A stretch of DNA of 64,000 nt from positions 248,001 to 312,000 of the forward strand of contig NZ_CP027792.1 in assembly GCF_003013695.1 (NCBI RefSeq), written 5' to 3'. A model generated the notes under the pieces. It did not search any database. It saw only the letters and a program-made list of their open reading frames with translations, and was not told the origin of the DNA. The DNA comes from Pulveribacter suum. GTDB lineage: Bacteria > Pseudomonadota > Gammaproteobacteria > Burkholderiales > Burkholderiaceae_C. Shown here in pieces: positions 61,644 to 64,000 of the stretch. The stretch's first letter is position 1. Every line of letters begins with the position of its first letter. The position numbers and the translations under genes are program-made.

Positions 61644-62324
61644 GTGCACGACCCACGCCTTCACATCCACACGGCCCCCGGCGCCGATCTCGTGCCGCTG
61701 CCCGAGCACGCGCTGTGGTGGCCGCTGGCGCGCACGCTGTTCGTGGCCGACGTGCATCTGGGCAAGGCGGCCACCTTCCGCGCGCGCGGCCTGCCGGTGC
61801 CGGCCGGCACCACGGCCGACAACCTGGCGCGGCTGTCGGCGCTGCTCACGCGCACGGGCGCGCAGCGGCTGATCGTGCTGGGCGACTTTTTGCACGCCGC
61901 CGAGGCGCAGACGCCGGCGCTGCTGGCGCAGCTGGCGCAGTGGCGCGACCACCACGCGGCCGTGGGCATGACGCTGGTGCGCGGCAACCACGACCGGCAC
62001 GCCGGCGAGCCGCCGCCGCACCTGCGCATCACCGTGGTGGACGAGCCCTACGTGCCCTACCCCGGCATCGGCCTGGCCTGCTGCCACCACCCGCAGCAGC
62101 TGGCCGGCCACACGGTGCTGGCCGGGCACGTGCACCCGGCCGTGGTGCTGCAGGGGCGCGGGCACGACGCGCTGCGCCTGCCGGCCTTCTGCCACGACCC
62201 GGGCCTGGTGTTGCTGCCTGCGTTTGGCAGCTTCACGGGCGCGCACACGCTGGGCGGCGCCACCTCGCGCGAGCTGTATGCCGTGGGTGCGGGCAAGGTC
62301 TGGAAGCTGCCGGCGTACACCTGA
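61644..62324 (+). CDS. pdeM: Ligase-associated DNA damage response endonuclease PdeM
   Basis: 226 residues, GTG start at 61644. Calcineurin-like metallophosphoesterase: FVADVHLGKAATFRARG, GDFLHA, RGNHD, GHVHPAVVL and the C-terminal metal-site segment. Fourth member of the cluster (exonuclease, ligase, helicase, PdeM). It is separated from the helicase by a repeat, so it may be expressed more weakly or by read-through. No ribosome site stands out before the GTG. Confidence 0.88.
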   Translation: MHDPRLHIHTAPGADLVPLPEHALWWPLARTLFVADVHLGKAATFRARGLPVPAGTTADNLARLSALLTRTGAQRLIVLGDFLHAAEAQTPALLAQLAQWRDHHAAVGMTLVRGNHDRHAGEPPPHLRITVVDEPYVPYPGIGLACCHHPQQLAGHTVLAGHVHPAVVLQGRGHDALRLPAFCHDPGLVLLPAFGSFTGAHTLGGATSRELYAVGAGKVWKLPAYT

Positions 62325-62360
62325 GAGCGCCCACCCGCTCTCACGCGCCGGCGCGGGCGC

Positions 62361-62930
62361 TCAGCCCTGCCAGCCGCGCGCCACCACGGGCGCGTCCGGC
62401 AGCTCGTTGGCCCGGGCGCCCGGCGCGTCGGCCGGGGCGGGAAAGTGCTCCACCAGCAGGGCCGAGACCTCGCTGAGGGCCTGCGTCAGCCCGTCTTCGT
62501 AGCGGCCGGCGCGAAAGGCCTCGGCCATGTGCTCGGCCAGGGCGCGCCACGCCTGGCGCGGCACGGCGCGCGCCAGGGCGCGGTCGGCCACGATCTCGAT
62601 GGCGCGCTCGGCCAGCAGCAGGTAGATCAGCACGCCGTTGTTGTGCTCCGTGTCCCACACGCGCAGCTTGCCGAACTGGGTGACGGCGCGCTCGCGCACG
62701 CTGGCCGCGCGCCACAGGTACGACAGCGGCAGGCCGCCCTCGATGCAGATGCGCACTTGGCCCGTGTGGCGCCGCTCGCTGGCGGCCACGCGCGCGCCCA
62801 GGCGCTCCAGCATGTCGGCCGGCAGGTCGCGCTGCAGGCCGCCGTCGGCCCAGCGGTGGCGCGCCAGGCGGGCCAGGCGCCGCCACAGGCCGGGCGGCGT
62901 GGGTGGTGTGGGGTGGTGGTTGTCCGTCAT
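62361..62930 (-). CDS. TPM-domain protein (cytosolic or membrane-associated)
   Basis: 189 residues. TPM/TLP18.3-like domain: DMLERLGARVAASERRHTGQ, IEGGLPLSYLWRAASVRERA, YLLLAERAIEIVADRALARA, AFRAGRYEDGLTQAL. Family members are involved in envelope repair or phosphatase activity, mechanism uncertain. N-terminus is Pro-rich and has no signal peptide. The start is 11 bp after the stop of the upstream TPM gene, which makes them an operon with lemA, a common arrangement. Confidence 0.85.
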   Translation of the reverse strand: MTDNHHPTPPTPPGLWRRLARLARHRWADGGLQRDLPADMLERLGARVAASERRHTGQVRICIEGGLPLSYLWRAASVRERAVTQFGKLRVWDTEHNNGVLIYLLLAERAIEIVADRALARAVPRQAWRALAEHMAEAFRAGRYEDGLTQALSEVSALLVEHFPAPADAPGARANELPDAPVVARGWQG

Positions 62931-62940
62931 TTGCCCGCCT

Positions 62941-63837
62941 CTACCAGCCGCCCGAAGCGCCGCCGCCGCCGAAGCTGCCGCCGCCGCCCGAACCAAAACC
63001 GCCGCCGCCAAAACCGCCGCCGCCGAAGCCCCCACCGCCGCCCCGCCCGCCGCCGCCGCCATTCCAGATGAGGGGCACGCCACGCCCGGCGAACAGCCAC
63101 ACATACAGCAGCGCCGCCACGCCGGCACCCGCGGCCAGCAGCACGCTGGTGGTGAACCAGAAGGCCAGTGCGCCCGCGCCCGCGCCCATGGCCAGGCCGC
63201 CCAGGCGCGGGCCGGCCAGGGCCCGCAGCACCGGCCCGGCCACCATCACGGCGAAGAACAGGAAGATGGCCAGGTCGTCGGCCCCGCCGCCGCCCGCGGC
63301 GCGGCGCTGATCGCTGGCCTGCGGCAGCGGCAGCGCCTCGCCAGCGATGCGCGCGCCGATCTGCTGCACGGCCGCCTGCAGGCCGCCGGCGTAGTCGCCC
63401 TCGCGAAAGCGCGGGGCCATGGCGCCGTCGATGATGCGCGCGGCGGTGATGTCGGGGATGGCACCCTCCAGCGCGCGCGCCACCTCGATGCGCATGCGCC
63501 GGTCGTCCTTGGCGACGACGACCAGCACGCCGTCGCCGACCTCTTTGCGGCCGATCTTCCAGCTGCTTGCCACGCGGTGCGCGAAGGCGGCGATGTCCTC
63601 GGGCGCGGTGGTCGGCACCATCAGCACCACCACCTGCGAGCCGTGCGTGCGCTCGATCTCGGCCAGCTGGGCCTGCAGGCTGGTGCGCTGGCCTTCGCCG
63701 AGGGTGGCGGTCTCGTCGATTACGCGCGAAGTCAGCGCCGGCACCGCGCGCGGCGCCTGCTGGGCCTGCGCGCCGCCCAGCCCGGCAACTATCAAAAAGA
63801 GAGCTGCCAGCGCTTGCAGGACAAGGGCTAGAGGCAT
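62941..63837 (-). CDS. TPM-domain membrane protein, YgcG-like, with Gly-rich C-terminus
   Basis: 298 residues. N-terminal signal peptide (LALVLQALAALFLIVAGLGG) whose hydrophobic core is encoded by a dispersed repeat (63789-63837). A TPM domain follows (LTSRVIDETATLGEGQRTSL, VLVVVAKDDRRMRIEVARAL, APRFREGDYAGGLQAAVQQ), then membrane helices (DLAIFLFFAVMVAGPVLRAL, AGAGALAFWFTTSVLLAAGA) and a Gly-rich tail of about 45 residues (GGGGFGGGGF repeats). YgcG-type proteins act in the envelope next to LemA. The ATG at 63837 is inside the repeat. Confidence 0.9.
   Translation of the reverse strand: MPLALVLQALAALFLIVAGLGGAQAQQAPRAVPALTSRVIDETATLGEGQRTSLQAQLAEIERTHGSQVVVLMVPTTAPEDIAAFAHRVASSWKIGRKEVGDGVLVVVAKDDRRMRIEVARALEGAIPDITAARIIDGAMAPRFREGDYAGGLQAAVQQIGARIAGEALPLPQASDQRRAAGGGGADDLAIFLFFAVMVAGPVLRALAGPRLGGLAMGAGAGALAFWFTTSVLLAAGAGVAALLYVWLFAGRGVPLIWNGGGGGRGGGGGFGGGGFGGGGFGSGGGGSFGGGGASGGW
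63789..63837 (-). repeat. Dispersed palindromic repeat, copy 12 (encodes signal-peptide core)
   Basis: On the plus strand CTATCAAAAAGAGAGCTGCC then AGCGCTTGCAGGACAAGGGC. Read on the minus strand in frame it gives PLALVLQALAALFLI of the TPM protein signal peptide. Confidence 0.85.
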
Positions 63838-63853
63838 ATTTGGCTTGTAGTCG

Positions 63854-64000
63854 TCAGGGCTTGGCTGCAGGCGCGGGCCTGGAGAAGTCCACCTGCGGCG
63901 GGACGCTGATCTGCGCCTCGTTGGCGACGCTGAAGTTGGGCTTGGGCTCGTAGCTGAAGACCTTGGCCGTCAGGTTGGTGGGGAAGCTGCGGGCCAGTAC
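63854..64000 (-). CDS. lemA: LemA family protein (3' end, partial)
   Basis: Only the last 48 residues are in the window, ending at 63854. RSFPTNLTAKVFSYEPKPNF and the following SVANEAQISVPPQVDF are typical of the LemA C-terminus. LemA proteins are membrane-anchored helical-bundle proteins that usually precede one or two TPM-domain genes, as here. The gene continues beyond base 64000. Confidence 0.85.
   Translation of the reverse strand, partial: VLARSFPTNLTAKVFSYEPKPNFSVANEAQISVPPQVDFSRPAPAAKP

Noticed and set aside
62941..63065. GGC/CCG-rich repetitive stretch
   Set aside because: It is the Gly-rich C-terminal coding tail of the TPM protein, not an independent repeat element.

Overview
The window is high-GC chromosomal DNA from a betaproteobacterium, most likely a member of the Comamonadaceae (Acidovorax/Alicycliphilus/Melaminivora-like). 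The grounds are gene content and order (tkt-gap, recA-recX, lipB-lipA, atpIBEFHAGDC), an IPTL-CTERM sorting signal, and many copies of a short palindromic repeat with the core AAGCGCTGGCAGCTATC. The assignment is by recognition, not by a search. No rRNA, tRNA or CRISPR was seen.

Layout. 1-21.9 kb is mostly core genome: a kelch/FN3 surface protein cut by the window edge, a small cytochrome c, tkt and gap, two cell-wall enzymes (L,D-transpeptidase, M23 peptidase), two DUF4398 lipoproteins (one with an OmpA domain), a ribosome-associated HPF-like protein, a C26 glutamine amidotransferase-like hydrolase, a Fur-box-preceded TonB receptor/PepSY operon, slyD, SDR oxidoreductases, a DTW-domain tRNA-modifying protein, a GST and a CDF metal exporter. 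21.9-36 kb is an accessory region. It starts with an AT-rich segment holding an IS1595-family element and an unrecognised two-gene operon (a P-loop ATPase with an RNA polymerase alpha-CTD-like tail, plus a 248-residue partner). It goes on with two paralogous NERD-UvrD-like helicases, a PLD-DEAH helicase broken by a frameshift, and a Fic remnant lacking its catalytic core; ordinary genes (VOC, dodecin, MFS) lie between. 36-48.4 kb returns to core functions: topB with a C-terminal SWIB domain, a SET-domain methyltransferase, birA, a SPOR protein, a TctDE-like two-component system, a MarR regulator divergent from recA, recX, lipA, lipB and DUF493. 48.4-55.7 kb is the complete ATP synthase operon with promoter and terminator. 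55.8-62.3 kb is the four-gene ligase-associated DNA repair cluster. The end holds two TPM-domain proteins and the 3' end of a lemA gene.

How genes work together. DNA repair is prominent: recA has a near-consensus LexA box, recX follows it, and the exonuclease-ligase-helicase-PdeM cluster is intact. The 21.9-36 kb region looks like a decaying defence/repair neighbourhood: at least two genes carry internal deletions and one helicase has a substitution in a catalytic motif. The best candidate for an undescribed system is the ATPase + partner operon at 23243-25491.

A second theme is the dispersed repeat. I count 13 copies in 64 kb. Several appear to have become part of coding sequence: they supply the start of the M23 peptidase, the signal-peptide core of a TPM protein, an insertion between helicase motifs, and possibly part of a topB linker. 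One may act as the recA terminator. The only stretch over 300 bp without a gene is 21923-22428.
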